Positions 12,003 to 23,286 of a stretch of DNA of 64,000 nt are shown piece after piece. A program made the translations under genes and the position numbers. A model generated the notes under the pieces. The model saw only the letters and a program-made list of their open reading frames with translations. It searched no databases and had not been told where the DNA came from. Within the stretch, counting starts at the first letter, position 1. Each line of letters begins with the position of its first letter. Source of the stretch: Prochilodus magdalenae (taxonomy: Eukaryota; Chordata; Actinopteri; Characiformes; Prochilodontidae); contig JAMWET010001300.1 of NCBI GenBank assembly GCA_024036415.1, positions 165,001 through 229,000 on the forward strand, read 5' to 3'.

Positions 12003-12615
12003 TGCTTTATTTAAAATGATGTACTACTTAAAAGTAGTATGTAGTATGCAGCATGCAGTATGCAACCAAACTGAAAAATGTAGTGCACTGAAGATACCTG
12101 GATGGTGTTCTACTCCAGTCAGAGTTACTAGTATACTCAGGGAGCTACCTTCATGGTGTACTGTATCCCATCATGCACCATGATGGCCTCACTAGCTCAA
12201 CCTGCTTCAGTCAAAGAAAATTGCAGTCGGTAACAATGGGGAGCAAAACACAACAGACTCTGAGTATGAATGTGGGTGTAGTGATTGTAGTGGGGTATGG
12301 TTTCATCAGAATGAGCCTCAGAATGTTAAAACATACAGGTCTGAAGATCGCTTTAGAGGTTCAGTTTTAGAGTGAAATAGCCGAGAGTAGCTAACAGCTA
12401 GGCTAACCGTATTTCAGGTGAACTGAGCAGCGTTAGCAGCAGCTAGCTCTAAACAGTGGAGACAGTAGTAACAGCTCTGAGGTAAGTATGAGGTAAATGG
12501 TCATATGACTGTATTAGTATGCTAAGCTGTATGTCAAAATTGCTGTACTGCATGACACACGGGGGCGGTATGGAGTATATACTACTGTATGCAATATGCA
12601 GTATAGTACTGTGAC
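12003..12615. repeat. MITE-like interspersed repeat, partner of 24145-24668
   Basis: Shared sequence with the 24.2-24.7 kb block includes CCAAACTGAAAA, GATACCTG.ATGGTGTTCTAC, GAGCCTCAGAA, GCTAACAGCTAGGCTAACCG and GCAGCTAGCTCTAAACAGTG. It lies downstream of promoter 1 but upstream of promoter 2, so it is an independent insertion rather than part of the duplicated unit. Clusters of TAGTATGCAGTATGC occur near both ends. Confidence 0.65.
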
Positions 12616-12839
12616 ATTTTGTCAATATGGGATAAATGACTGGGATGGGAACTAGCAGGCTACATGTTAATAACATAATGACTTACTTAAAGCTATTAGA
12701 AGCATCACATCTCTGCGGAGGCCTGTGTTTCGTGTTCTGTTGTACAACACTTGAAGTTTAACACAAACTTGAATGACCTGAGGTATCTGTGGCATGCACA
12801 ATGAAACTAAATGCCACATCGAATGCCTTCATGCCTCCA

Positions 12840-14530
12840 TACCTCCACAGACACCACTTTTTCTAAGATCTTTGCTATTAGGAGGAGATTGGAAATTGGT
12901 CTATAGTTGGCGAACTCATTTGGATCGAAATCTGACTTTTTAATTGAGGGTTTTACGACTGCAAGTCTTAATGATTTTGGTACATATCCAGGATTAAGGG
13001 ATGAATTTATTATAGAAAGGGAGGTTTAACCACAGAGGGGACTATCTGTTTAAGTAGTTTTATTGGTAATTGGTCAAGGATACATGTTGATGATCTGGAT
13101 GAGATAATCTGTTTGACTTATTTGTTTGAATGCCATCTTCAAACTGTTTAATGTTACCAGTTAGTTTAGATATAGTGTTAAACAGTACTTTAGGATTATT
13201 TGTGTTAGTCTCAATAAGTAATGAAAAATAGGAAGCTTGGCTGTGTTCAGGGTACACTTATATTCTATGATGCTGTTTTTCCACTTCAATTTGAAAACAT
13301 TCCAGTTTTGATGTACACCATTTACGTTCAAAATGCACAAGCTTTTTGTTTTAGTATACATGGTGAATAAGTATAATCATTTTTCTTCATTGTTTTTCTT
13401 CTTTCCTTTTTATCCACATCCACTTTATCCTCTTAGTGCCACATTATCAAGAGTTGACTGAACTGTGCCTTGCAGGATTTCAGTATTACTTTCAGGATTG
13501 CCAATGCCCAAAAGGGGCAGGGACATTTTGTAAATCTGATAGGCTGTTTATAAGAGCATCTGTAGTGGAGACAGTGATAGCTTGCTTATGTTGGTAGTGG
13601 GACAGCGTGCACACATTACAATCTATAATGACTTCATTTATTGTTAAGTAATGATCAGAAATGCATTCACTCTGAGACAAAGTTACTAAGCTTGCTACCC
13701 TGAGATACTACAGAATCTAAGGTATTGATCCAGAGATTCTGATTGGGAAATGTTGTGACATTGATTTTTGGAACAATCCGTGCATATACTGATGTAGCTT
13801 GTGATGGAATTAGTGTATTTGTTGATGTCTTTGCCAGCTGCATCGTGAAACACCTGTCAGACTGTAGTTTCAAAGTAGTCCTGAAGTGTGAAGCTGTCCT
13901 CCTCACACCATTTTCTTTCCTTTTTATCCACATCCACTTTATCCTCTTAGTGCCACATTATCAAGAGTTGACTGAACTGTGCCTTGCAGGATTTCAGTAT
14001 TACTTTCAGGATTGCCAATGCCCAAAAGGGGCAGGGACATTTTGTAAATCTGATAGGCTGTTTATAAGAGCATCTGTAGTGGAGACAGTGATAGCTTGCT
14101 TATGTTGGTAGTGGGACAGCGTGCACACATTACAATCTATAATGACTTCATTTATTGTTAAGTAATGATCAGAAATGCATTCACTCTGAGACAAAGTTAC
14201 TAAGCTTGCTACCCTGAGATACTACAGAATCTAAGGTATTGATCCAGAGATTCTGATTGGGAAATGTTGTGACATTGATTTTTGGAACAATCCGTGCATA
14301 TACTGATGTAGCTTGTGATGGAATTAGTGTATTTGTTGATGTCTTTGCCAGCTGCATCGTGAAACACCTGTCAGACTGTAGTTTCAAAGTAGTCCTGAAG
14401 TGTGAAGCTGTCCTCCTCACACCATTTGTTGAGTGATAGGAGAAGAATGTAGGTGTGATCAGCTTTGCCAAAGGCAGGTCGGAGGAGGGGTTTGTAACTG
14501 TCTTTAAGTGCAGTGTAGCAGTGGTCAAGA
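12840..14530 (-). mobile_element. 5'-truncated, rearranged non-LTR retrotransposon (LINE) fragment
   Basis: On the minus strand the region around 12850-13020 reads NPGYVPKSLRLAVVKPSIKK then FANYRPISNLLLIAKILEK, the classic fingers/palm start of a non-LTR reverse transcriptase. Upstream on the same strand (13492-14528) frames such as TNGVRRTASHFRTTLKLQS and SECISDHYLTINEVI resemble the endonuclease-to-RT region of L2-like fish LINEs. Stops, frameshifts and a 514-bp tandem duplication show it is dead. A Tc1 element abuts it at about 14.57 kb. Confidence 0.75.
13399..14426. repeat. 514-bp direct tandem duplication (13399-13912 and 13913-14426)
   Basis: The two halves read identically wherever I compared them, with a constant 514-base offset. 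For example, the same 62-residue minus-strand frame occurs at 13492-13680 and 14006-14194. The junction is at TTCTTTCC (13399 and 13913). The near-identity implies a recent event inside an already dead LINE, or an assembly duplication. Confidence 0.9.
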
Positions 14531-14568
14531 GTGGTCAAAACTGACAATTATCATATAGTGGACAAACA

Positions 14569-15893
14569 CAGTGATATTTGAGAAGTGAAATGCAGTTTAT
14601 ATGATTTACAGAAAGTGTGCAATCATTGTGTAAACAAAATTAGGCAAGTGCATAAATTTGGGCACACACACAAAAAAAACCTTAACTCAATATTTAGTAG
14701 ATCCTCCTTTCGCAGAAATAACAGCCTCTAAACACTTACTATAGCTTCTAATGAGAGTCTGGATTGTGGCTGAAGGTATTTTAGACCATTCTTCTTTACA
14801 AAACATCTCTAGTTCATTCAGGTTTGATGGTTTCCGAGCATGAACAGCTCTCTTTAAGTGACACTACAGATTTTCAATAATATTTAGGTCTGGGGACTGA
14901 GATGGCCATTCCAGAACATTGTACTTGTTCTTCTGCATGAATGCATTAGTAGATTTTGAGCAGTGTTTAGGGTCGTTGTCTTGTTGGAAGATCCAGCCGC
15001 GGTGCAGCTTCAGCTTTGTCACTGATTCCTGGACATTGGTCTCCAGAATCTGCTGATATTGATTGGAATCCATGCGTCCCTCAACTTTAACAAGATTCCC
15101 AGTCCCTGTACTGGCCCCACAGCCCCACAGCATGATGGAACCACCACCAAATTTTACTGTAGGTAGCAGATGTTCTTCTTGGAGTGCTGTGTTCTTTTTC
15201 CTCCATGCATAACGGCCCTTGTTATGCCCAAATAACTCTATTTTAGTTTCATCAGTCCATAGCACCTTATTCCAAAATAAAGCTGGCTTGTCCAAATGTG
15301 CTTTAGCATACCTCAAGCGGCTCTGTTTGTGATGTGGGCGGAGAAAAGGCTTCCTCTGCATCACTCTCTCATACAGCATCTCCTTGTGTAAAGTGCGCCG
15401 AATAGTTGAACGGTGCACAGTGACTCCCTCAGCAGCAAGATCATGTTGTATGTCTTTGGTGCTGGTCTGTGGGTTGACTCTGACTGTTCTCAACATCCTT
15501 CCCTTCTGTTTATTCGAGATTTTTCTTGGTCTGCCACTTCGAGCCTTGACTTGAACTGTGCCTGTGGTCTTCCATTTTCTCACAATGTTTCTCACAGTTG
15601 AGACTGAAAGCTGAAATCTCTGAGATAGCTTTCTGTATCCTTCCCCTAAACCATGACGGTGAACAATCTTTGTTTTCAGGTCATTTGAAACTTGTTTTGA
15701 GACTCCCATGCTGCGACTCTTCAGAGAAGATGCAAACTTACAATTGCCCCCCTATAGTTCCAATAATTAGTTCTAAAGGTTTTGAAATCAATAAAATGAC
15801 AACAGTGCCCAAATTTATGCACCTGCCTACTTTTGTTTAACCAATTATTGCACACTTTCTGTAAATCATATAAACTTCATTTCACTTTCACTG
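14569..15893 (-). mobile_element. Tc1-like transposon with nearly intact transposase frame
   Basis: Terminal inverted repeats start CAGTGA at 14569 and end TCACTG near 15893, sharing GTTTATATGATTTACAGAAA and GTGTGCAAT. The minus-strand frame at 15709-14864 encodes 281 residues of Tc1 transposase: paired HTH domains (KLSQRFQLSVSTVRNIVRKW; GRPRKIS), then WTDETK (first catalytic Asp), [19 protein letters not shown] (second Asp) and SPDLNIIENL (third acidic position). A TAG replaces the Trp codon right after ENL. The remaining C-terminus (about 20 codons of recognisable sequence, KRAVHARKPSNLNE) follows in frame, so a single nonsense change may be the main lesion. Confidence 0.9.
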
Positions 15894-16126
15894 TGCCCTA
15901 GATATCCATACTGCTTCTTAACTTATAAATGATTAAATAATTCATAATGTAATCTCAGCAACTACAAGTTTTACATTTTTCATTTGTGATCATGATTTAA
16001 TTATATTTTTTCTGTCTCTCTCAGACATTGGTTCTGTAGGAGTGACCGGGACCTCTTTGAACTTACAAATCTGAAATGTTGAATATAAAGTCCTGGATTC
16101 TACAATTTCTCTGAAACAGAACAACA

Positions 16127-19100
16127 ATGGCAATACAAATACAATGGAAAGCCGTTTCAGTACCAGTACCAGTTCCAGTTTCTGTTGCAGAGCCAAGGAC
16201 CACACATCCCATAATCCAGGGCATCATTGACAACAAACTGAAAAAGTTGAAGAAACTACTCAGAGGATGTGACATTAATGGACTCTATCCTTCTGCACTC
16301 TGGAATGATGATGTTACACTGCTGTCGGCAGCAGTTGCATGTGGAAATGAAGAGATTTGTACTTTTCTACTGAGAGAGCATGCAGACCCTAATATAGTCT
16401 CAGCAAATGTGCTGACACCTCTGCACTATGCTGCACATACACAAGGAGTTCCACTCACGATAGTGAAAAGATTACTTGCAGCACAAGCCAATCCAGATGG
16501 CCATCAGTCACAGATTTTCACACCGTTACACTTTGCTGCTAATAATAACAGAGATGACATGGTGGAAGTCCTTATAGAAGCTGGTGCTTATACTGAAAGG
16601 AATTATGGACTAAACCCAGATATCGATAACAAACTACAGAATGTTATTCACCAGTTATCTGAAAAGAATGAAACTGTTAAGAAAGGAAGAATCTTCTTTG
16701 ACTTCGTTTCTGCGGTTCCCAAAAAATCTTACCTGGAAGTTTTCAACCTCTGTAAGGATCACTTTCTTGAAGAATATCCTTTCTTCCATGTCACACTACT
16801 TGAAAGATATTTTAATGTTAAGGGTCAAGGTGCAGAACAATACCGACAAAGCAGCATCAAGTGGCTGAAGGACTCCAAGAATATTGACCTCTACATCAAG
16901 GGGTTCAGTAAACGCTTTCCCAGGATACCTCATGAATTACAGCTAATTGCACTGACCACCCTACAGGCTGTAATTCGGACGATGAAAGAAATACCTCCCC
17001 AGGTATTCGATGAGATTGTACACATTCTGATAAAGAGTATACAGCCCGCTGGCATCCCTCAGGAAGATGCTTTCAATCAGCTAATCCTGAACGTACTTTG
17101 TGTGATAATGGAAAAGGCCTCAAAGGACAAAGCTGGTGCTGGTGGTCTCAATGTTTCAGTTCTTAAGAACTTGTGCAGTGGTCTTATACCTCTCACCAAT
17201 CCTATCTGTTCACCTGAAGTCAGCATTCTTACTTACCGCCTGTATGCTGATCTTTATGAGTTTATCCCAGAACATATTCATTCATGTGGATTACTCTCAG
17301 TGCCTGATAGGGTACTTGGTGCTGCAGAGATAAGGACAGATGATGTCATTAAGGAGAAGCTGCAAAAACTAGACACAGTTCTCAGAAATCCACAAAGCTC
17401 AAGTGCCTTAGATAGTTTATGTGAGGGAGTGGAGAGCATGCAATCAAAGAACAGGAGAAAGAAGAAGAAGAAGAAGAAGAAGAAAGATGCCCAGCAGGGG
17501 ATGACATCTCTAGAAGATGAGGAACAAGAAACTAAACAATCTACAGATTCAGATAAAGCCATGACTTCAGTTCAGGAGTCAAATTCTAGTGTGCAGCCAT
17601 ATACACTAACCACAGAGATTCCTACTATACCCAGAAAATGGCACCAAATCAGCCATCGTTGGAGGCCCAAGCTGGAGGAACTTGCTAACATAGATGCAAG
17701 TAAGGTTTATAAACTGGGAAGCCTTACGATAGGTGTTGGCTCAGAGTTCCAGATAGCTAAAGGAAGTGATGGAACAGAGGTGTTTCTTGGTCTGAGGGAT
17801 GATGGCACTGAGGTAGCTGTCAAACGAATGCTCAAGTCCAATTATGAAGACCTGAAAAACGAGGAGGAGTTTTTACGGCTTCCAGAACTCGACAATCCTT
17901 CCATTGTGCGGTATGTGGACTTTGTAGAAGATCAGCTCTTTGGCTATCTTGTCCTTCAACTTTGTGAGCACACACTGGAAGAGTACATCCAAGACCATTT
18001 GCCAGAAGATAGTCGTGAACAGCAAGCTGTCCTGAAGAAAATTGTGAAGGAGGTGCTGTGCAGCCTGAAAGTTCTCCACAGTGAAGATATCAAAGTGCTC
18101 CACCGGGACATCAAACCCCAGAATGTTCTGATTGGTAGGAGATATTCAGTCACATGAATGACTATTAGATATGACTGTATAGATTTTCAGTGTAACAGTG
18201 ATTTTCATTTTCTGAACAGATATAACAGGAAAGGCGAGATTAGCTGATTTTGGGATCAGCAGGAGGCTGAATTCAGAACAAACAACTTTGCGAACTAGCG
18301 CTGCAGGAACAAAGTACTGGAAAGCCAGGGAGACTATTGAGGAGGACAGTAACAGCACATATAAGAGAAGTTCTGACATTCAGGTAAAGTACTGTCACCA
18401 AACTACAGTATGAATATTTAAATTTCTCTGACTTGTGAGAATCGTGTGAAGATTCGGCTGAAGCTGTGATTCTGATCCAGCTTCTCAGTATGTAAATCTC
18501 CATCGCTGTTAACAGTGAGATTCTGTTTTAGGTTGCAGGGATGTTGGTGTACTACACCCTCTCTGGTGGACACCATCCATTTGGTAAAGGTGTTCGTTGT
18601 GAGAGTAACATTCTTGATGGGAAGTACTCGCTGGAACATCTGAAAGATGACACGGCAAAGGACCTGGTGGAGTGGATGATCAGCGATGATGTGAAGACGA
18701 GACCTAAAGTAGAGGAGACCCTGGCTCATCCCTTCTTTTGGACAGATGAAAAGTAAGACATAATCTAAAGAATATTCACAAAATGAACAAATCTGTACTT
18801 ACGGAACATGAAACTTCAGGTGTCCATGTGTTCAAATATATATTTTCCTCATTCAGTAAATAAATTCAGGAACTTTTATGGGAAAGGAAATGTGCGCTGT
18901 GTATTGGTGTATTGCATTTCATATTTTCTCCATTTTCTCAGGAGAGTGGAGTACCTAAAGAAACTGGGGAATGTGGAGGAGGTGGAGAACTGCCGCACTC
19001 CTGATGAGGAGCTTCTACATGCCATAGAGGAAATGACAGTGGGGAAAACTTTCTCAGAGTGGAAAACAAAAGTAGGGGGTTTCATCCACTGATTGTTCTT

Positions 19101-21190
19101 ATAAGTGCAATGCAACAAGACTTTCCCAGTTTTCCCTCTGAGCTCTTGGGTTCTGCTAGTTTTCCACATGGGTTGCAAATTCCAGTCACTATAAGTACCA
19201 TGTTCATACTCCCACCTTTACTATTACTAACACCTTTACTGTTTATCTGTGTTTTCCCCCAGTTTCCTCCTGAGCTTGTTCAAAAACTGGATGGTAAGAA
19301 AAAGGCCTATCCAGAGAACACGCTGGGCCTGCTGCGATTCATACGGAATCTGCATGAACACTAGTAAGTCCTTTATTTATATATTTAGTATAGTATAGTG
19401 TAGTATAGTATACTGTAGTACAAACCGGATTGCAAAAAAGTTGGGACATTAAACAAATTGTGAATAAAAACTGAATGCAATGATGTGGAGGTGCCAACAT
19501 CTAATATTTTATTCAGAATAGAACACAAATCACAGATCAAAAGTTTAAACTGAGAGAATGCATCATTTTAAGGGAAAAATATGTTGTTTCAAAATTTCAT
19601 GGCGTCAACAAATCCCAAAAAAGTTGGGACAAGTAGCAATAAGTGGATGGAAAAAGGAAATTGAGCATATAACGAACAGCTGGAAGACCAATTAACACTA
19701 ATTAGGTCAATTGACAACATGATTGGGTATAAAAAGAGTTTCTCAGAGTGTCAGTGTCTCTCTGAAGCCAAGATGGTAAGAGGATCACCAATTCCACCAT
19801 TGTTGCGCAGAAAGATAGTGCAGCAATACCAGACTGGTGTTACCCAGCGTAAAATAGCAAAGACTTCTAAGTTATCATCATCAACCGTGCATAACATCAT
19901 CAAAAGATTCAGAGAATCTGGAACAATCGCTGTGCGTAAGGGTCAAGGCCGTAAAACTCTACTGGATGCTCGTGATCTCCGGGCCCTTAAACGTCACTGC
20001 ACCTCAAACAGGAATGCCACTGTCAAGGAAATAACAGAATGGGCTCAGGAATACTTTCAGAAAGCATTGTCAGTGAACACAATCCACCGTGCCATTCGCC
20101 GTTGCCAGCTGAAACTCTACAGTGCAAAAATGAAGCCATTTCTAAGCAAGCTCCACAAGCTCAGACGTTTGCACTGGGCCAGGGGTCTTTTAAAATGGAG
20201 TGTGGCAAAATGGAAGACTGTTCTGTGGTCAGATGAGTCACGATTTGAAGTTCTTTAGGGAACATTGGGACGCCATGTCATCCGGACCAGAGAGGACAAG
20301 GATAACCCAAGTTGTTATCAACGTTCAGAAGCCTGCATCACTGATGGTATGGGGTTGCATGAGTGCTTGTGGCATGGGCAGCTTGCATGTCTGGAAAGGC
20401 ACCATTAATGCAGAGAACTATGTTCAGGTTCTAGAACAACATATGCTCCCATCTAGACGTCATCTCTTTCAGGGAAGACCCTGCATTTTTCAACAAGATA
20501 ATGCCAGACCACATTCTGCAGCAATCACAACATCATGGCTACTTAGGAGAAGGATCCGGGTACTGAAATGGCCAGCCTGCAGTCCAGATCTTTCACCTAT
20601 AGAGAACATTTGGCGCATCGTAAAGAGGAAGGTGCGACAAAGAAGGCCCAAGACGATTGAACAGTTAGAGGCCTGTATTAGACATGAATGGGAGAGCATT
20701 CCTATTTGAGAAACTGGTCTCCTCTGTCCCCAGACGTCTGTTGAGTGTTGTAAGAAGAAGGGGGGATGCCACACAGTGGTAAAAATGGCCTTGTCCCAAC
20801 TTTTTTGGGATTTGTTGACGCCATGAAATTTTGAAAAAACATATTTTTCCCTTAAAATGATACATTCTCTCAGTTTAAACTTTTGATCTGTGATTTGTGT
20901 TCTATTCTGAATAAAATATTAGATGTTGGCACCTCCACATCATTGCATTCAGTTTTTATTCACAATTTGTTTAGTGTCCCAACTTTTTTGTATAGTATAT
21001 ACAGTTCTTCATGTCACATGATGTGTAATTGAATCCGTTCTGTCTATGTAGCTCTGAAGATGCTGAAAAAATAAACCTGATGACCTTATTCCCGGATCTC
21101 TTTGGAAGTGCTTTCAAGTTTGCCAAAACGAGAGGATGGAACACTAAACCGAGTCTAAGAAAGTGGCTCAGATCTGTACCAGTGATTTGA
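16127..21190 (+). CDS. array gene 1: ankyrin-kinase-KEN ribonuclease-like protein (RNase L / IRE1-like), 6 coding exons
   Basis: Coding exons are 16127-18134, 18220-18383, 18532-18752, 18942-19071, 19263-19363 and 21052-21190. They join in frame to 920 residues. Order: variable Val/Pro-rich leader (1-25); three ankyrin repeats (about 62-160; [33 protein letters not shown]); an unrecognised, probably helical region (170-435); nine Lys at about 445-453; kinase domain (about 535-785) with VAVK Lys566, HRD 659-661 and DFG 679-681; then a KEN domain (about 800-920) with Trp838, [12 protein letters not shown], Arg869 and His874. RNase L and IRE1 share the kinase-KEN pair; RNase L also has N-terminal ankyrins (nine, versus three here). 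A cytosolic RNA-cleaving, dimerising antiviral sensor is the likely role, by inference. Gly863 replaces the Asp (661) of human RNase L. The start follows acceptor CAG at 16117-16119. Intron 5 contains a Tc1 element. A poly(A) signal is at 21705-21710. Confidence 0.88.
19431..20990 (+). mobile_element. Tc1/mariner element in intron 5 of array gene 1, sister of 42476-44067
   Basis: It begins right after TA (19429-19430) with CAAACCGGATTGCAAAAAAG and ends GTCCCAACTTTTTTG. The last dozen bases of the right inverted repeat are missing compared with its sister. The plus-strand transposase starts about 19719 (MIGYKKSFSECQC), with HTH motifs PPLLRRKIVQQYQ and RKIAKTSKLSSSTVHNIIKR, WSDESRF, QQDNARPHSA and SPDLSPIENIW. 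A TAG at about 20256 (TAT in the sister copy) and a frameshift near 20320 inactivate it. Confidence 0.92.
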
Positions 21191-21790
21191 TGACTGAACA
21201 ACATGAACTAAAGGTTAAATAATGATCTAATATATGATTAATCTAATCTGAGTATTGGGGTACACATCTTTTTAATCTTTTAATGTATGTGGTGCATGTT
21301 TCCATGATCTGGACTTACCCAGAAAACTTAACGTACCTGGGTGAAAGGTTGAAAATATTTACAGTCTAGTACATGTATTCTCTCTATTTCACAGCTTTAA
21401 ACTTCTTTCTGTTTACAACTAAGATTTATTCCAGTATACTAGACCATCAGGTAACAGGAGACATTTTCAGGAACTCCAGTGTTCCTATCATTCACAGCCT
21501 GTATGTGCTTTATATATGTGATGATACCTGAATTTACTCTGGTAGCACACAATGTCCATTATACTGACTTCATTTCTGTCCTGTGAGACTGTTATTAGAG
21601 CTTATGATCCTGCTCTGTCAAATTTTCTATCTGGTAAGGAGATTGAATTCTCTGGAGTACAATTTAATGTGATTTATAATGTGATTAATGTTTCTTTTGT
21701 CACAAATAAACAGTTTTTAGTAGAAGCAAGTTGATTTTGCTTCATTCCTGCTGCATTTCTCTTTTTACCTTATACATTTGTGTGACCATA
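21191..21790 (+). other. 3' UTR and downstream flank of array gene 1
   Basis: Homologous to the flanks downstream of genes 2 and 3 (shared TTCACAGCTTTAAACTTCTTT with gene 2). AATAAA at 21705-21710 is the likely poly(A) signal. No coding sequence. Confidence 0.55.
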
Positions 21791-22339
21791 GAGAAGTCCT
21801 CAAAGGACAAAGCTGGTGCTGGTGGTCTCAACATTTCTGTTGTTAAGAACTTATGCAGTTGTCTCATACCTCTCACATCTGTTCAGCTGATGTGTAGTAT
21901 TCTTACCACCTGTTTGCTGATCTTCATGAATATGATGATATTCCAGAACATTTTCATTCATGTGGATTACTCTCAGTGCCTGATAGGGTACCTGGTGCTG
22001 CAGCGATAAGAACAAATGAAACTGCATAAACTAGACACAGATCTCAGTCATCCAAAACTTTGATTCATCTTTGTGAGTATAACATTCTTCAGGATAAGCA
22101 CTCACTGGGACTTTGGAAAGATGACCTCGCAAAGGAGATTATGATCCACAGAATAGACCTAAAATAGAGTAGGCTTTCGCTCATCAAGTCTTTTGGGCTG
22201 AAATAAGACATATTTTTAAGAAATCATTGAAATGTGGGAAATTATTCTGATGCACACTGTTAGTCTGGAAACTATGTAAACTGTTACTCTATGATAACAC
22301 AAATATAGGCATTTTATTTACACAGCTTGTGACATCATC

Positions 22340-22640
22340 CACTCAGTCACAAGCAGACTGCAGACACAACATCCACAGGCTCTCATCCTCATCTCTGGAG
22401 ATTTCAGTCATGCTTCCTTGTCCTCCATGCTTCCCAATTTTATGCAGTATGTAACATGCAGCACAAGAGACAATAAAACACTGGACATGTAAAAACCCTA
22501 AGCATGTGTATAACACATCTCCTCTCCCTCCCCTGGGCAAGTCTGACCTCAACCTGGTCCATCTCCTGCCTGTATACAAACCCACTGTTCACAGGCACCC
22601 AGTCAATACAAAACAAGTGAGGGGCACACTATTCTGCTGT
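22340..22640 (+). mobile_element. LINE endonuclease-domain fragment
   Basis: Frames around 22370-22620 read LILISGDFSHASL and PLGKSDLNLVHLLPVYKPTV, typical of the endonuclease end of fish non-LTR retrotransposons (GDFNHA; KSDHNLV.LLP.Y). The fragment is short, truncated at both sides and embedded in the array-gene relic. Confidence 0.7.
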
Positions 22641-23185
22641 AGCGATGCAACTTCCCCATGCAGGATAATAAAAGGCTATCTTAAGTTAATCTTGTTCCTC
22701 AGCATCACAAATATCTGCTGTATTACACCACATTTCTCTCCTCTCCATGCAAACTAAGCAGTTCTAATCTTGGGTAGTATAAGGCTGAGGTCTCTTGCTC
22801 CACCCACACCAAATAGATTTAATGTCAGAGAAACTTAGAGATATGAAGCTAACCCAGCATATGCAAAAGCTAGCATGCTGGACCTCCTCTCTGTATCGGC
22901 CTGTCGCTGTTCATTAATTTATATATGAACATTGCTCATCAGTCTGCACACCTGTTCGTCCAATTACTGTCTGTCTAATTTCTCATTAGACACCCCCAAT
23001 GTTTTTCAAGTTCAGCTGTTTTACCATATTTACATATGGATCTATTTTTACATCTATATCCTTATCCAAATTTGTATATTTATTTATTATATATATTTAT
23101 ATATTTTACTATGCCTAAAATGACCTCATTATGGAATGATAATTTTTTTGATTGTTTGTGCAACTACAACACTTGTTTATCAGAG
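22641..23185. other. AT-rich DNA within the relic copy
   Basis: Nothing coding. An ATTTATATAT-rich stretch at 23070-23110 may be a decayed microsatellite. It occupies the place of introns 3-4 of the relic gene. Confidence 0.4.
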
Positions 23186-23286
23186 TTTCCTGGTGAGCAT
23201 GTGAAAACTGGATGGTAAGAAGCCATCAGGATGCTACACGAAGAATATGTTCACTCTGCTGCAGTTTATGGACACAATTGAGTGAA

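Larger units (their letters stand above)
21791..23286 (+). pseudogene. relic of an array gene (middle region, kinase exon 3, KEN exon 5)
   Basis: 21791-22070 matches the middle region of the intact genes (GACAAAGCTGGTGCTGGTGG, then CATGTGGATTACTCTCAGTG), with deletions and stops. 22070-22204 matches kinase exon 3 (AGTATAACATTCTTCAGGAT versus AGAGTAACATTCTTGATGGG), skipping the intervening kinase exons. 23186-23286 matches KEN exon 5 (TTTCCTGGTGAGCATGTGAA; AAACTGGATGGTAAGAA), still preceded by AG. The order is preserved but kinase exons 1-2 are lost, so this is a dead tandem copy. A LINE fragment lies inside it. Confidence 0.85.

Noticed and set aside
13743..14111. 122-codon plus-strand frame
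   Set aside because: It is the shadow of a minus-strand LINE and spans the junction of the 514-bp duplication.
17278..17562. Minus-strand poly-Phe frames (also at 31360 and 40906)
   Set aside because: Antisense shadows of the AAG-repeat lysine linker in the array genes.
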